A stretch of 48,834 nt of DNA from Bacillota bacterium (GTDB taxonomy: Bacteria > Bacillota > Clostridia > Lachnospirales > Lachnospiraceae), in contig JAEWPQ010000079.1 of assembly GCA_023460575.1 (NCBI GenBank), positions 1 through 48,834 of the forward strand. The letters run 5' to 3'. The notes beneath the pieces were generated by a model that was not told the DNA's origin, made no database searches, and saw only the letters and a program-made list of their open reading frames with translations. Shown here in pieces: positions 26,152 to 34,686 of this stretch (the first letter of the stretch is position 1; every line of letters starts with the position of its first letter). A program made the position numbers and the translations under genes.

Positions 26152-27632
26152 CAGTCATTCACCTCCCCAGCCGTTTCAAGTGCGTGGATTACAGCCTTTG
26201 CTTTGTTTCCTGATTCTTCATATTCAAGCTCCGGAACACTGTCAGCCACAATCCCTCCGCCGGCCTGAACGGTTACCGTTCCATTTTTCTTTACAGCCAT
26301 TCGTATGGCAATGCAGGTATCCATGTTCCCGGTAAAATCAATGTATCCCAATGCACCTCCGTAGATTCCTCTTGGCTCCGGCTCCAGCTCCTCGATGATC
26401 TCACAGGCCCGGATCTTTGGTGCACCGGAGAGGGTGCCGGCGGGTAGTACCGCCTCGATTGCGGAGAATCCATCACAGTCTGATCTAATGTCTGCCTCCA
26501 CCTGGGAACAGATGTGCATAATACGGGAGAACCGGTGGATCATCTTGTATCCTGTGACTTCAACTGTGGAAAACTTTGCGATTTTTCCAAGATCATTCCG
26601 TCCTAAATCCACGAGCATGTTGTGTTCGGAAAGTTCCTTTTCATCGGCAAGAAGCTCTTTTTCCAGTCGTTTGTCTTCCTCCTCACTGCTTCCCCTCGGT
26701 CTGGAACCGGCGACTGGAAAGGTGGTGAGCCTTCCGTCCTTTAATCGGACCAGTGTCTCTGGAGAAGTGCTGATAATTTCAGTCTCATCCATGTGGAGAT
26801 AGACCATGTAAGGGGAAGGATTCGTGGTTCTTAAAACCCTGTAGGCATTTAAGAGGCTGTCGTGATATTCGCTTTTAAACTGCCTGGATAAGACTGCCTG
26901 AAAAATGTCTCCGTCCACGATATATTCCTTTGCTTTCTCCACCATATGGCAGTATTCCTCTTTGGAAACATTGCAGTGAAAATCCGGTCTGCTCTGTACG
27001 GCTGATTTTTTCAGGGGAGTAGTTTCCCCGATCATTCGTGCAATATTTTCCAGTTTCGCACAGGCGGCTCCGTAATTTTCCATGATCCGGTCGGTTTTCA
27101 TATTTACCACAATGCTTATTTTCTGTTTTAAATGATCATAGGCAATCACTGTGTCAAACAACATGAGATCAAAGTCGCTGCAGTCCCCCTTTTTAATGGA
27201 CAGCACCGGTTCCGCATATCCGATCATGCTGTAGGCGAAATATCCCACAAAGCCTCCCGTAAATGGCGGGAGTCCGGGAATCTTTGGAGAACGGTACTCC
27301 TTTAATATTTCCCGGAGGACTAAAAAGGGAGCGTCTGTCTTAAGTACCTCATCAGGGCGGGCTCCTGTGGTGCCGCCGTAATGGCGTATGGTGACTTCGT
27401 GGTCCTGACAGCTGACCTTCATGACCGGATCATAGCCAAGAAAGGAGTAGCGTCCCCAGTTTTCCCCGCCCTCAATGCTTTCTAACAGATAGAATTTACT
27501 GCTTAATGCCCCGATTTTTCTCAGCAGAGTGATGGGGGTTACAATGTCTGCGAAAATCTCCCGGCAGACTGGTATGACAGGGTAGGAAGCGCCAAGCGCT
27601 TCGATCTCCCTGCAATCTGGTGTGATAGTCAT
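26151..27632 (-). CDS. trpE: Anthranilate synthase component I
   Basis: 493 residues. Chorismate-binding enzyme that commits chorismate to tryptophan. The LLES motif near residue 50, part of the tryptophan feedback site in this family, is intact, so allosteric inhibition is expected. The C-terminal catalytic half shows PVAGSRPRG, VDLGRNDLGK, GTLSGAPKI and VQAGGGIVADS. It is the first gene of the operon, about 40 bp after the T-box terminator. Confidence 0.96.
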   Translation of the reverse strand: MTITPDCREIEALGASYPVIPVCREIFADIVTPITLLRKIGALSSKFYLLESIEGGENWGRYSFLGYDPVMKVSCQDHEVTIRHYGGTTGARPDEVLKTDAPFLVLREILKEYRSPKIPGLPPFTGGFVGYFAYSMIGYAEPVLSIKKGDCSDFDLMLFDTVIAYDHLKQKISIVVNMKTDRIMENYGAACAKLENIARMIGETTPLKKSAVQSRPDFHCNVSKEEYCHMVEKAKEYIVDGDIFQAVLSRQFKSEYHDSLLNAYRVLRTTNPSPYMVYLHMDETEIISTSPETLVRLKDGRLTTFPVAGSRPRGSSEEEDKRLEKELLADEKELSEHNMLVDLGRNDLGKIAKFSTVEVTGYKMIHRFSRIMHICSQVEADIRSDCDGFSAIEAVLPAGTLSGAPKIRACEIIEELEPEPRGIYGGALGYIDFTGNMDTCIAIRMAVKKNGTVTVQAGGGIVADSVPELEYEESGNKAKAVIHALETAGEVND

Positions 27633-27671
27633 AATTTCTGGCTCCTTTCCTGAATAAGAAATTTTTATAAT

Positions 27672-27720
27672 AAAAAAAGCCCCCGTCCCTCTTCCATAAT
27701 TCTATGGATAAGAGGGACGG
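27672..27720 (-). terminator. T-box leader terminator before trpE
   Basis: On the minus strand a 10-bp CCGTCCCTCT/AGAGGGACGG stem, extended by an inner CCATA/TATGG pairing, is followed by GGG-C and seven T. It is the default terminator opposed by the T-box antiterminator. Confidence 0.92.
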
Positions 27721-27983
27721 AAGCTTGTAGTGACTCGTTCCGCGGTACCACCCTGATTGGAGAAGATAGACTTCTCCCGCTTATAACACACCAACATGTG
27801 CCTCCCCTTGATAACGGATAGGAAACCCGTCGGCATCTACTACCGGAGATAAACACCGGTTTCAAGCCGCCCTCGCAGGTCCATTCAGACCAGACATCAA
27901 CGCTTCCTCTCACCAACCGGAAGCTCTCTGTGCATGATGAAGAGATCTTACTTACTCCTGCTCAACAGTTTATTACTTTGCTT
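27672..27983 (-). promoter_or_regulatory. Tryptophan-specific T-box leader
   Basis: The minus strand contains the 14-nt T-box sequence AGGGTGGTACCGCG (27741-27754), which binds the acceptor end of uncharged tRNA. The Stem I region holds GAATGGACC, in which the specifier codon is TGG (27881-27883), that is tryptophan. Uncharged tRNA-Trp would stabilise the antiterminator and allow trpEGDCFBA transcription. The left end of the leader is set by the predicted start of transcription. No gene lies in this stretch. Confidence 0.95.
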
Positions 27984-27989
27984 TGCTAC

Positions 27990-28018
27990 AGTATATGAGA
28001 TTAAAATGAAAATGTCAA
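27990..28018 (-). promoter_or_regulatory. Sigma-A promoter of the trp operon
   Basis: On the minus strand a perfect TTGACA (28013-28018), a 17-bp spacer and TATACT (27990-27995). The start near 27983 fits the T-box leader. Confidence 0.88.
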
Positions 28019-28083
28019 TACGTAATTTGAAATTAATTTGTTCCGATCAACACATCAATCGCCATAAGGCCATCCACAAGTGT

Positions 28084-28914
28084 TTATTCTTCACTCATTA
28101 TTACCCTTTCTATGTGCATGGCTAAATAACCGATTTCTACTTCTTTAATTTCCAGTTTTAATGCGATGCTTAACTCGTCACAGATTGTAGTTGCTATCGT
28201 AAAGGATTCCGGAATTTTAAATTCCAGATAGTCATTGATATTCAACTTTAATTCTTCGTTCTTTACGATTCTGGCTACCATAAATTTTACATGGTTCATA
28301 AGCCTGTTATAAGACAGAGACATTACATCGATTTTACAATTTTTTTCATTTTCAATGATGTTGATACATCTTCTTACCGCCTCAGCCATCTTCATGGAGA
28401 TTGAGGTGTGAATATCCTCTTTTGCTGCATGAATGTGCAGGGAAACATATCCGATCTCATCATCATCTATATCAATATTCTTTTCTTCTTTTAAAATATC
28501 CCGTAAAACCAATGCTGCCTTAAATTCGTTTTGAAATAAAGCCTTTATATCTTCTGTGAGCGGATTATATATCTGCTCCCCATTCTGAATTCTCTGTACC
28601 GCAAATGAAATATGATCCGCCATTGGAAACAGGATGCTCCGGTCAAGATTTCCAACCCTTTTCTCTGCCTCATCTAAAATTGCATTGGCATATTCAAAGT
28701 ATTCAGGTGAAACGCTCTTAACCAGTTCTCTGTTCGTACCTCGTTCTGACTTTTCCTGTAAAGAGTAAACAGAGCAATCCTCTGGTGCCTCAAAACGTTC
28801 CGATACCTTTTTTCCAAATCCGATTCCTTTTCCCAATAAAATATATTCTTTATTATCAGTCATATCAATTGCGATTATACTGTTGTTATTTAATACCTTA
28901 CTTATGCGGTACAT
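28084..28914 (-). CDS. licT: BglG/LicT-family transcription antiterminator
   Basis: About 276 residues. An N-terminal RNA-binding CAT domain (MYRISKVLNNNS, GKGIGFGKK) is followed by two PTS-regulation domains. The four phosphorylatable histidines are H101, H160, H208 and H268, nearly the same numbers as in Bacillus LicT. I start it at 28914, where the family's MYRI begins; an earlier in-frame ATG at 28986 adds 24 foreign residues. It lies about 100 bp behind the PTS gene on the same strand and probably controls it through the RAT at 31264-31296. LicT or GlcT specificity cannot be settled by eye. Confidence 0.9.
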   Translation of the reverse strand: MYRISKVLNNNSIIAIDMTDNKEYILLGKGIGFGKKVSERFEAPEDCSVYSLQEKSERGTNRELVKSVSPEYFEYANAILDEAEKRVGNLDRSILFPMADHISFAVQRIQNGEQIYNPLTEDIKALFQNEFKAALVLRDILKEEKNIDIDDDEIGYVSLHIHAAKEDIHTSISMKMAEAVRRCINIIENEKNCKIDVMSLSYNRLMNHVKFMVARIVKNEELKLNINDYLEFKIPESFTIATTICDELSIALKLEIKEVEIGYLAMHIERVIMSEE

Positions 28915-29010
28915 ATCGTAAATGCCATCCTCTCTGTATGAATTGTCTTTCCATTTTAGCATGAATAAAACCGAAAGAATAGACAATTACAATATGCATT
29001 TCACAAATAC

Positions 29011-31137
29011 TTATTCAAAAGTATCCACAGCAAATAATGGTTCGCCTGCTTGAACCTTACCATTTGCAATTAGTCTAATCTCCTGATTATCCTTTAGTTC
29101 TGTGCAGATGACAGGAGAGCATATAGATGGTGCTGCTGTTTTTAAGTACTCTAAATCAATTTTAAGGAGCTTATCCCCTTTCTTTACCTTCTGTCCAACT
29201 TCCACAAATACTTCAAAACCTTTTCCAGCAAGTTTGACCGTATCGATTCCTACATGGATAATCATTGTGACACCAAGGTCCGTTTGATAACCTATCGCAT
29301 GTTTAGTCTCAAAAACAAAGCAGACTTCTCCATCTTCGGGTGCAGTAACTATTTCTTCTGTTGGTGTAACGACTGCACCGTCTCCCATCATTTTTCCTGC
29401 AAATCCTTCGTCGGGTGCAGTGGTTAAATCTGCAGCCTCTCCTGTAAACGGGCTGGAAATGATTATGGAATTGATCACCTTTTTATCTTTTTTAGATTTT
29501 ACGCTTTCTGACAAATCGTGGCTCTCTGTATAATCAAAGTCTGCCTCCTCTGGTGCAGTCTCTAAATAGTCTTCAAAATTAGACTTGATAATGGTCACTC
29601 TCGGACCATATATAATCTGTACACCGTTTCCTTTATGCACGACTCCGCTGGCACCTGTTGCCTTTAACACATCATCGTTAACAAGTTTTCCGTCTGTTAC
29701 TGTGCAGCGGAGTCTTGTCGCACAACAATCCACAGAAGTTATATTCTTCTTTCCTCCAAGGCCTTTTAAGATGCCTGCTGAAACAACGTCTTCCGGGGTT
29801 TCATTGTTTCCATTTTTTTGAGCATTTACATCGGCTCTTGTATACAGTTTTATTTCTTCCTGTTTATCACGGCCTGGAGTCTTTAAATCAAATTTCCTGA
29901 TTAAGTATGAGAAGAGAATATAATAAAACAGGAAATATCCAATCCCTACTATTACAATCCATATCCAGCTGGTCTTTGCATTTCCCTGAAGGATACCAAA
30001 TAAGAACATATCAATAAATCCGCCGGAAAAGGTCATTCCTACACCAACTCCACACATATGCATGATCATATAAGCTGCTCCTGCCAGAATACAATGAATC
30101 CCGTAAAGTAACGGAGCAACAAATAAGAACGTAAATTCAAGAGGCTCCGTGATACCAGTAAGCATTGAGGTAAGTGCTGCTGACAATAATAATCCTCCGA
30201 CAACCTTTTTGTTTTCGGGTCTTGCAGTACGGTACATGGCAAGTGCTGCTCCTGGAAGTCCAAAAATCATAAGCGGGAATTTTCCTGACATAAAACGTGT
30301 AGCCGAAACCGCAAAATGTTTTACAGTGGGATCTGTAAGCTGGGCAAAGAAAATATTCTGCGCACCTTCGATCATTTTACCTGAAACCTCTAACCTTCCA
30401 CCAATACTTGTCTGCCAGAATGGCAGGTAAAATACATGATGAAGACCAAATGGTATCAGAAGCCTTTCCATAAACCCATAAACCCATGTTCCGGCATAAC
30501 CACTATTTAAAACAACATTTCCTACTCCAAATATTCCCATCTGGACAACCGGCCAGACATAATACATGAGAATACCTACAAAAACATATACCACTCCGGA
30601 AATAATCGGTACAAATCGTGTTCCGCCAAAAAATGACAGCACCTGCGGAAGCTGTATCTTATAAAATTTATTATGAAGTGCTGCTACTCCTAAACCTACA
30701 ATAATGCCTCCAAAAACACCCATCTGCAAGGATAAAATACCGCAAACGGAAGTTGTAGCACCTGCTAAAAGACCTTCTCCATTATCATGAATACTGATTA
30801 ATGAGCTGATAGAAGCATGCATAATAAAAAATGCAATTGTCGCAGCCAAAGCTGCAACTTCCTTCTCTTTATTTGCCATACCGATCGCAACGCCTATTGC
30901 AAAAATAATTGGTAAATTTGAAAATACAATATTACCTGCACTATTCATGATCTGCAACAATGCATTGAGAACGGTTCCTTCGCCCATGATCGTTGTAAGT
31001 CCATAGGCGTCTAACATGGTTTTATTAGTAAAAGAACCACCTATTCCAAGCAGCAGTCCAGCAACCGGTAAAATTGCTATTGGTAACATAAATGATCTGC
31101 CAATTCTTTGTAATACTCCAAAAATCTTGTCCTTCAT
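29011..31137 (-). CDS. PTS sugar transporter, fused EIICBA (glucose family)
   Basis: About 708 residues with three fused domains. EIIC is the membrane channel (about residues 1-415, with GITEPLEFTFLF). EIIB (about 450-525) has phosphocysteine C472 in CCATRLR. EIIA (about 560-700) has the active histidine H628 in IIHVGIDTVKL and the supporting H613. It imports and phosphorylates a hexose of the glucose/glucosamine/N-acetylglucosamine/maltose group; the exact sugar is not readable. The start at 31137 has AAAGGAG upstream; a frame from 31197 adds 20 residues without support. Followed by the antiterminator gene. Confidence 0.92.
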   Translation of the reverse strand: MKDKIFGVLQRIGRSFMLPIAILPVAGLLLGIGGSFTNKTMLDAYGLTTIMGEGTVLNALLQIMNSAGNIVFSNLPIIFAIGVAIGMANKEKEVAALAATIAFFIMHASISSLISIHDNGEGLLAGATTSVCGILSLQMGVFGGIIVGLGVAALHNKFYKIQLPQVLSFFGGTRFVPIISGVVYVFVGILMYYVWPVVQMGIFGVGNVVLNSGYAGTWVYGFMERLLIPFGLHHVFYLPFWQTSIGGRLEVSGKMIEGAQNIFFAQLTDPTVKHFAVSATRFMSGKFPLMIFGLPGAALAMYRTARPENKKVVGGLLLSAALTSMLTGITEPLEFTFLFVAPLLYGIHCILAGAAYMIMHMCGVGVGMTFSGGFIDMFLFGILQGNAKTSWIWIVIVGIGYFLFYYILFSYLIRKFDLKTPGRDKQEEIKLYTRADVNAQKNGNNETPEDVVSAGILKGLGGKKNITSVDCCATRLRCTVTDGKLVNDDVLKATGASGVVHKGNGVQIIYGPRVTIIKSNFEDYLETAPEEADFDYTESHDLSESVKSKKDKKVINSIIISSPFTGEAADLTTAPDEGFAGKMMGDGAVVTPTEEIVTAPEDGEVCFVFETKHAIGYQTDLGVTMIIHVGIDTVKLAGKGFEVFVEVGQKVKKGDKLLKIDLEYLKTAAPSICSPVICTELKDNQEIRLIANGKVQAGEPLFAVDTFE

Positions 31138-31220
31138 TAATAAGACTCCTTTCAACTTCTTAATTATAGTAATTTTTGATTTTGAAATGCTTATCATGAG
31201 GCTTTTTCGTTTCCGGACAC

Positions 31221-31275
31221 AAAAAAAGCACTAACCAGCATAAACATTCCAAAAATATTCATGCATAGTTAATGC
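31221..31275 (-). terminator. Conditional terminator in the PTS leader
   Basis: On the minus strand GCATTAACTA pairs with TGGTTAGTGC (with G-T wobbles), extended by GCAT/ATGC, then seven T. Its 5' arm overlaps the RAT, so the two structures exclude one another. Confidence 0.85.
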
Positions 31276-31296
31276 CTGATTAATCAGTAACACACT
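31264..31296 (-). promoter_or_regulatory. Ribonucleic antiterminator (RAT) for a LicT-type protein
   Basis: The minus strand reads GTGTTACTG-N6-CAGGCATTAAC, matching the conserved LicT/SacY RAT form (TGTTACTG ... CAGGCA). Binding of the dephospho or PTS-activated antiterminator would prevent the overlapping terminator at 31221-31275 and switch on the PTS gene. Confidence 0.85.
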
Positions 31297-31307
31297 ATAA
31301 CTGTTTG

Positions 31308-31336
31308 ATTGTATATTATTATCTCAATTTTGTCAA
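31308..31336 (-). promoter_or_regulatory. Sigma-A promoter of the PTS-antiterminator operon
   Basis: On the minus strand TTGACA (31331-31336), a 17-bp spacer and TACAAT (31308-31313). Transcription would begin just before the RAT. Confidence 0.85.
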
Positions 31337-31363
31337 TCAATATCTTCTTTCGTTTCCACGTCA

Positions 31364-31391
31364 TTGACATTTGAAAAAATGGTGTTAGAAT
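31364..31391 (+). promoter_or_regulatory. Sigma-A promoter of proC
   Basis: TTGACA (31364-31369), a 16-bp spacer and TAGAAT (31386-31391), about 40 bp before the proC start and divergent from the PTS promoter. Confidence 0.7.
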
Positions 31392-31432
31392 GGTGCTAAT
31401 TGATAGCAGTAAAAAAAGCAGGAGGATATCAG

Positions 31433-32227
31433 ATGGCGAAAATAGGAATCATTGGAATCGGAAATATGGGATATGCAATTGCAAAAGGTTTGCTGAAACA
31501 ATATGAGAAAGAGGACATAGTCTTTACTGATTTAAATCAGGACCGCTGCATGGAAGCAGCAGAAGAACTTGGAATTGACTGGGTGGAATCTAACCAGGAA
31601 TGTGCGGGTCTTGCAAAATATATCGTTCTTGCGGTAAAACCCCAGTATATGGATCCGGTTTTGGCAGAACTTCGTGATGTGGTAACAGAGAAGAATGTTA
31701 TGATATCCATTGCACCCGGAATTACCACGGACCAGTTAAAGGAAAAGCTGGGAGAGGGGAAACGAGTGGTTCGTGCCATGCCCAATACCCCTGCGCTGCT
31801 GGGAGAAGGCATGACCGGAGTCTGCTATGAAGAAAAGTCCTTCTCAGATGAAGAGAAAACAGCTATTGGGGGAATTTTCAGTTCCCTTGGCAAGATGAGG
31901 ATCGTGGAAGAACGCCTGATGAATGCAGTGGTCTGTGTCAGCGGCAGTTCTCCGGCTTATGTCTATATGTTTATTGAGGCTCTGGCTGACAGCGCAGTAA
32001 AATATGGTCTGCCCCGGGATGCAGCCTATGAGATGGCAGCACAGGCAGTGGCAGGAAGTGCCAGAATGGTACTGGAATCAGGGGAGCATCCGGGAGCACT
32101 GAAGGATAAGGTATGTTCTCCGGGAGGAACCACCATTGCCGGAGTCTCTGCCTTAGAGGAATATGGTTTCCGCAACGCGGTGATCAAGGCATCTGATGCC
32201 TGTTTTAAGAAATGTGAGAAGATATAG
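31433..32227 (+). CDS. proC: Pyrroline-5-carboxylate reductase
   Basis: 264 residues. Last step of proline synthesis, NAD(P)H-dependent. The Rossmann motif IGIIGIGNMG opens the protein; the C-terminal signature (VCSPGGTTIAGVSALEEYG) is intact. The start at 31433 is set by AGGAGG seven bases upstream; an earlier in-frame codon at 31400 has no such support. Followed 27 bp later by the Nudix gene. Confidence 0.95.
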   Translation: MAKIGIIGIGNMGYAIAKGLLKQYEKEDIVFTDLNQDRCMEAAEELGIDWVESNQECAGLAKYIVLAVKPQYMDPVLAELRDVVTEKNVMISIAPGITTDQLKEKLGEGKRVVRAMPNTPALLGEGMTGVCYEEKSFSDEEKTAIGGIFSSLGKMRIVEERLMNAVVCVSGSSPAYVYMFIEALADSAVKYGLPRDAAYEMAAQAVAGSARMVLESGEHPGALKDKVCSPGGTTIAGVSALEEYGFRNAVIKASDACFKKCEKI

Positions 32228-32254
32228 AACAAAGACAGGAAAGGAGAAGCTATC

Positions 32255-32803
32255 ATGGATCAGCTTCCGGTAAAACGATTAAACAGAACCTTTAAATATC
32301 AGGGGAGCATTTTGAAAATTTACGAAGATACAGTAGATGCAAACGGACATCTGGCGCACTGGGATTTTATTCATCATATTGGGGCAGCAGCAGTAGTTCC
32401 GGTCACAAAAGATGGAACGATACTTATGGTCAGGCAGTACCGCAATGCACTGGACCGGTATACTCTGGAAGTTCCTGCGGGAGCACTGAATTATCCGGAG
32501 GAACCGAAGCTTGACTGTGCCCACAGAGAACTGGAGGAAGAGACCGGATTTAAGACAGAAAAAGAGAAGATGGAATTTCTCATAAGAGTTAACACTACGG
32601 TTGCATTCTGCGATGAAGTCATTGATATTTTTGTGGCACGGGATTTAGAACCTTCCAGACAAAATTTAGATGAAGATGAATATATTGAAGTGGAAGAATG
32701 GACTGTAAAGGATCTGGAAGAAAAGATCTATCAGGGAGAGATTACAGACGGAAAGACCATTGGGGCGATTCTGGCATATGCCAGGAAGTATGATGGAAAA
32801 TAA
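32255..32803 (+). CDS. nudF: Nudix hydrolase, ADP-ribose pyrophosphatase type
   Basis: 182 residues. Hydrolyses ADP-ribose or related nucleoside diphosphates. The Nudix box ends in the canonical RELEEETGF, but the first half reads GALNYPEEPKLDCAH, with six rather than five residues between the glycine and the first glutamate. The N-terminal domain-swap strand VKRLNRTFKYQG and VRQYRNAL are typical of the NudF/YqkG group. Position before spoIIM and xerD matches the Bacillus order yqkG-spoIIM-(fur)-ripX. Substrate is inferred. Confidence 0.87.
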   Translation: MDQLPVKRLNRTFKYQGSILKIYEDTVDANGHLAHWDFIHHIGAAAVVPVTKDGTILMVRQYRNALDRYTLEVPAGALNYPEEPKLDCAHRELEEETGFKTEKEKMEFLIRVNTTVAFCDEVIDIFVARDLEPSRQNLDEDEYIEVEEWTVKDLEEKIYQGEITDGKTIGAILAYARKYDGK

Positions 32804-32816
32804 GGGAATAAACTGA

Positions 32817-32860
32817 CCCTCTGCAGGCATAAATTATGACAAGACCTGTAGGGGGATTTT
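32817..32860 (+). terminator. Terminator-like hairpin that contains the spoIIM Shine-Dalgarno
   Basis: CCCTCTGCAGG (32817-32827) pairs with CCTGTAGGGGG (32845-32855), 11 bp with two wobbles, followed by A and five T. The AGGGGG ribosome binding site of spoIIM lies in the right arm, and the T tract runs into its ATG. It can act as a partial terminator, a translation block, or both. Confidence 0.7.
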
Positions 32861-32861
32861 T

Positions 32862-33461
32862 ATGGCTGATTACCTGATGCGATTGAAATCCGGACTAAAG
32901 AGGAGCGCTGTAAGGAGCGGATATATTCCCGTATCAACAAAAATCAGAGCGGATGACCGGTATCTGGTCTGCTTTTTCATCGGTCTGATGGCAGGAACAG
33001 TCATTGCCAATTTCTGGTATTCTTCTTTTGAAAATGAAGCAGTTTATTATCTGGGGCTTTTAGACAGAAACACAAGCACAGGCGGGCAGGAGAGCATGGG
33101 GCTTTTCTTAGAAGTCTTAAGACAAAGACTGATTCAGATCTTTATCGCCTGGCTGATAGGAATGACTGCGTATGCGGTTTTTTTATACTGTCTGTTCACT
33201 GCAGGACTGGGGTTTTCCATGGGATTTGTCATGTCTGTCATTACCGTACAAAAGGGATTAATGGGACTGCCGTTTTTTTTCATGACAGTCATGCCTCAGT
33301 GGCTTTGCTATCTGCCGCTGTGGACACTTTTGCTGTACTGGGGCCTGCAGAAAGGGAAACGTTTTCGGGCTGCTGTACTTTTTTTCATTCTTCTTTTGTC
33401 TGTATTTGGAAGTGCCCTGGAGACCTGGATTAATCCCGTTTTTTTAAAATTCGTCTTATAA
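32862..33461 (+). CDS. spoIIM: Stage II sporulation protein M
   Basis: 199-residue membrane protein with about five hydrophobic segments, recognised as SpoIIM (DUF95). With SpoIID and SpoIIP it forms the peptidoglycan-degrading engulfment machine in the mother cell. The start has AGGGGG upstream, inside a hairpin arm. Position between a Nudix gene and xerD is conserved in spore formers; the fur gene found between them in Bacillus is missing here. Confidence 0.85.
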   Translation: MADYLMRLKSGLKRSAVRSGYIPVSTKIRADDRYLVCFFIGLMAGTVIANFWYSSFENEAVYYLGLLDRNTSTGGQESMGLFLEVLRQRLIQIFIAWLIGMTAYAVFLYCLFTAGLGFSMGFVMSVITVQKGLMGLPFFFMTVMPQWLCYLPLWTLLLYWGLQKGKRFRAAVLFFILLLSVFGSALETWINPVFLKFVL

Positions 33462-33591
33462 ACAGGGGATTATTAAAAAAAATAATATGAAATGATTGAC
33501 CAATAGTTACCATATCTTGCGAAATAACGGAGCATGCCACCAATATCTGGTATATGTTATGTAAAGTGCCTTTTCTGCTCAAAAAATGTGT

Positions 33592-33620
33592 TTGATTTTA
33601 TCGAAAATAGTCTATATAAT
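33592..33620 (+). promoter_or_regulatory. Sigma-A promoter of xerD
   Basis: TTGATT (33592-33597), a 17-bp spacer and TATAAT (33615-33620). Its location inside a longer open frame supports the later xerD start at 33681. Confidence 0.75.
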
Positions 33621-33680
33621 GTTAGGAAGAAGCCTTATTTTAGGGCATTTTTTGAAACCGGAAGGTCAGGGGATATTGAA

Positions 33681-34568
33681 ATGGTAGCCGATATTAATGA
33701 TTTTATAATTTATTTAAGAGAGATAAAAAAAACATCAAAAAACACTGAGGTGTCTTATCAGAGAGATTTAATTCAGATGGCTTCTTTTTTAGGGAAGCAG
33801 GGAATTATGGAAGTGGACAAGGTGACGAAGACAAGTTTAAACTCCTATATCCTGTTTCTGGAAAAAGAAGGCAGAGCGACTACTACCATTTCACGCTGTC
33901 TGGCTTCCATGAAGGCATTTTTCCATTATGAATGCAGGGAAGGTCTGATTTCCAGAGATCCGGCAGAGCTTTTAAAGGCGCCGAGGGTTGAGAAGAAGGC
34001 ACCTACCATATTGACTGTGGATGAAGTCAACTGCCTCTTAAGCCAGCCCTGCGGAGACTCTCCCAAAGAGCTGAGAGACCGTGCCATGCTGGAGCTTCTT
34101 TATGCAACAGGAATCAGGGTGTCGGAGCTGATTCATTTAGAGAATCAGGATGTGAATCTGACCGTGGGCTATATCACATGCCGGGATGAGCATAAGGAGC
34201 GTATGATACCCTTTGGCAAGGTGGCGAAGCTGGCTCTTTCCGCCTATATGGAGCGGGGCAGGCAGACTCTTTTAAAGGGACAGGATTCGGATTGGCTGTT
34301 TACCAATTGCAGCGGGAAACCCATGAGCCGTCAGGGTTTCTGGAAGATCATTAAATTTTATGGAGATAAGGCGGGCATTCAGTCCGATATTACCCCTCAT
34401 ACGTTAAGACATTCTTTTGCGGCCCATCTGCTTCGCAACGGTGCTGATATTCATGCGGTACAGGCCATGCTTGGCCATTCTGATATGGCTACCACACAGA
34501 TGTATATGAACTATGCCCAGAAAGAAACTGTGCGGCATACCTACGCAGGAGCGCACCCGAGAAGTTAG
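33681..34568 (+). CDS. xerD: Site-specific tyrosine recombinase XerD
   Basis: 295 residues, the usual XerC/XerD length. An N-terminal SAM-like core-binding domain (FIIYLREIKKTSKNTEVSY) precedes the catalytic domain with R in ATGIRVSEL, K in EHKERMIPF, HTLRHSF (H and R), LGHSDMATTQMY (H and the nucleophilic Tyr). It resolves chromosome dimers at dif. I use the ATG at 33681 with AGGGGA upstream; a frame from 33534 would begin before the promoter and adds 49 non-conserved residues. XerD is favoured over XerC by the spoIIM neighbourhood. Confidence 0.9.
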   Translation: MVADINDFIIYLREIKKTSKNTEVSYQRDLIQMASFLGKQGIMEVDKVTKTSLNSYILFLEKEGRATTTISRCLASMKAFFHYECREGLISRDPAELLKAPRVEKKAPTILTVDEVNCLLSQPCGDSPKELRDRAMLELLYATGIRVSELIHLENQDVNLTVGYITCRDEHKERMIPFGKVAKLALSAYMERGRQTLLKGQDSDWLFTNCSGKPMSRQGFWKIIKFYGDKAGIQSDITPHTLRHSFAAHLLRNGADIHAVQAMLGHSDMATTQMYMNYAQKETVRHTYAGAHPRS

Positions 34569-34602
34569 CCGGAATATAATATAGAAGAATATAAAACAAT
34601 AT

Positions 34603-34631
34603 TTGCCTGTGAAGACTCTTTGCGCTATAAT
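34603..34631 (+). promoter_or_regulatory. Sigma-A promoter of apt
   Basis: TTGCCT (34603-34608), a 17-bp spacer and TATAAT (34626-34631), about 55 bp before the apt start. Confidence 0.78.
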
Positions 34632-34686
34632 AGGTGAGTCGGCGTGAAAAGCTGCAGGAAAATTTTATGATTATGAGGGATAGAAG

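Noticed and set aside
27665..27916. Open frame of 83 codons on the minus strand before trpE
   Set aside because: It lies wholly within the T-box leader and its terminator; the RNA structure explains the sequence.
33534..33680. N-terminal extension of XerD
   Set aside because: A consensus promoter lies within this stretch and a good ribosome binding site precedes 33681, so the extension is probably untranslated.
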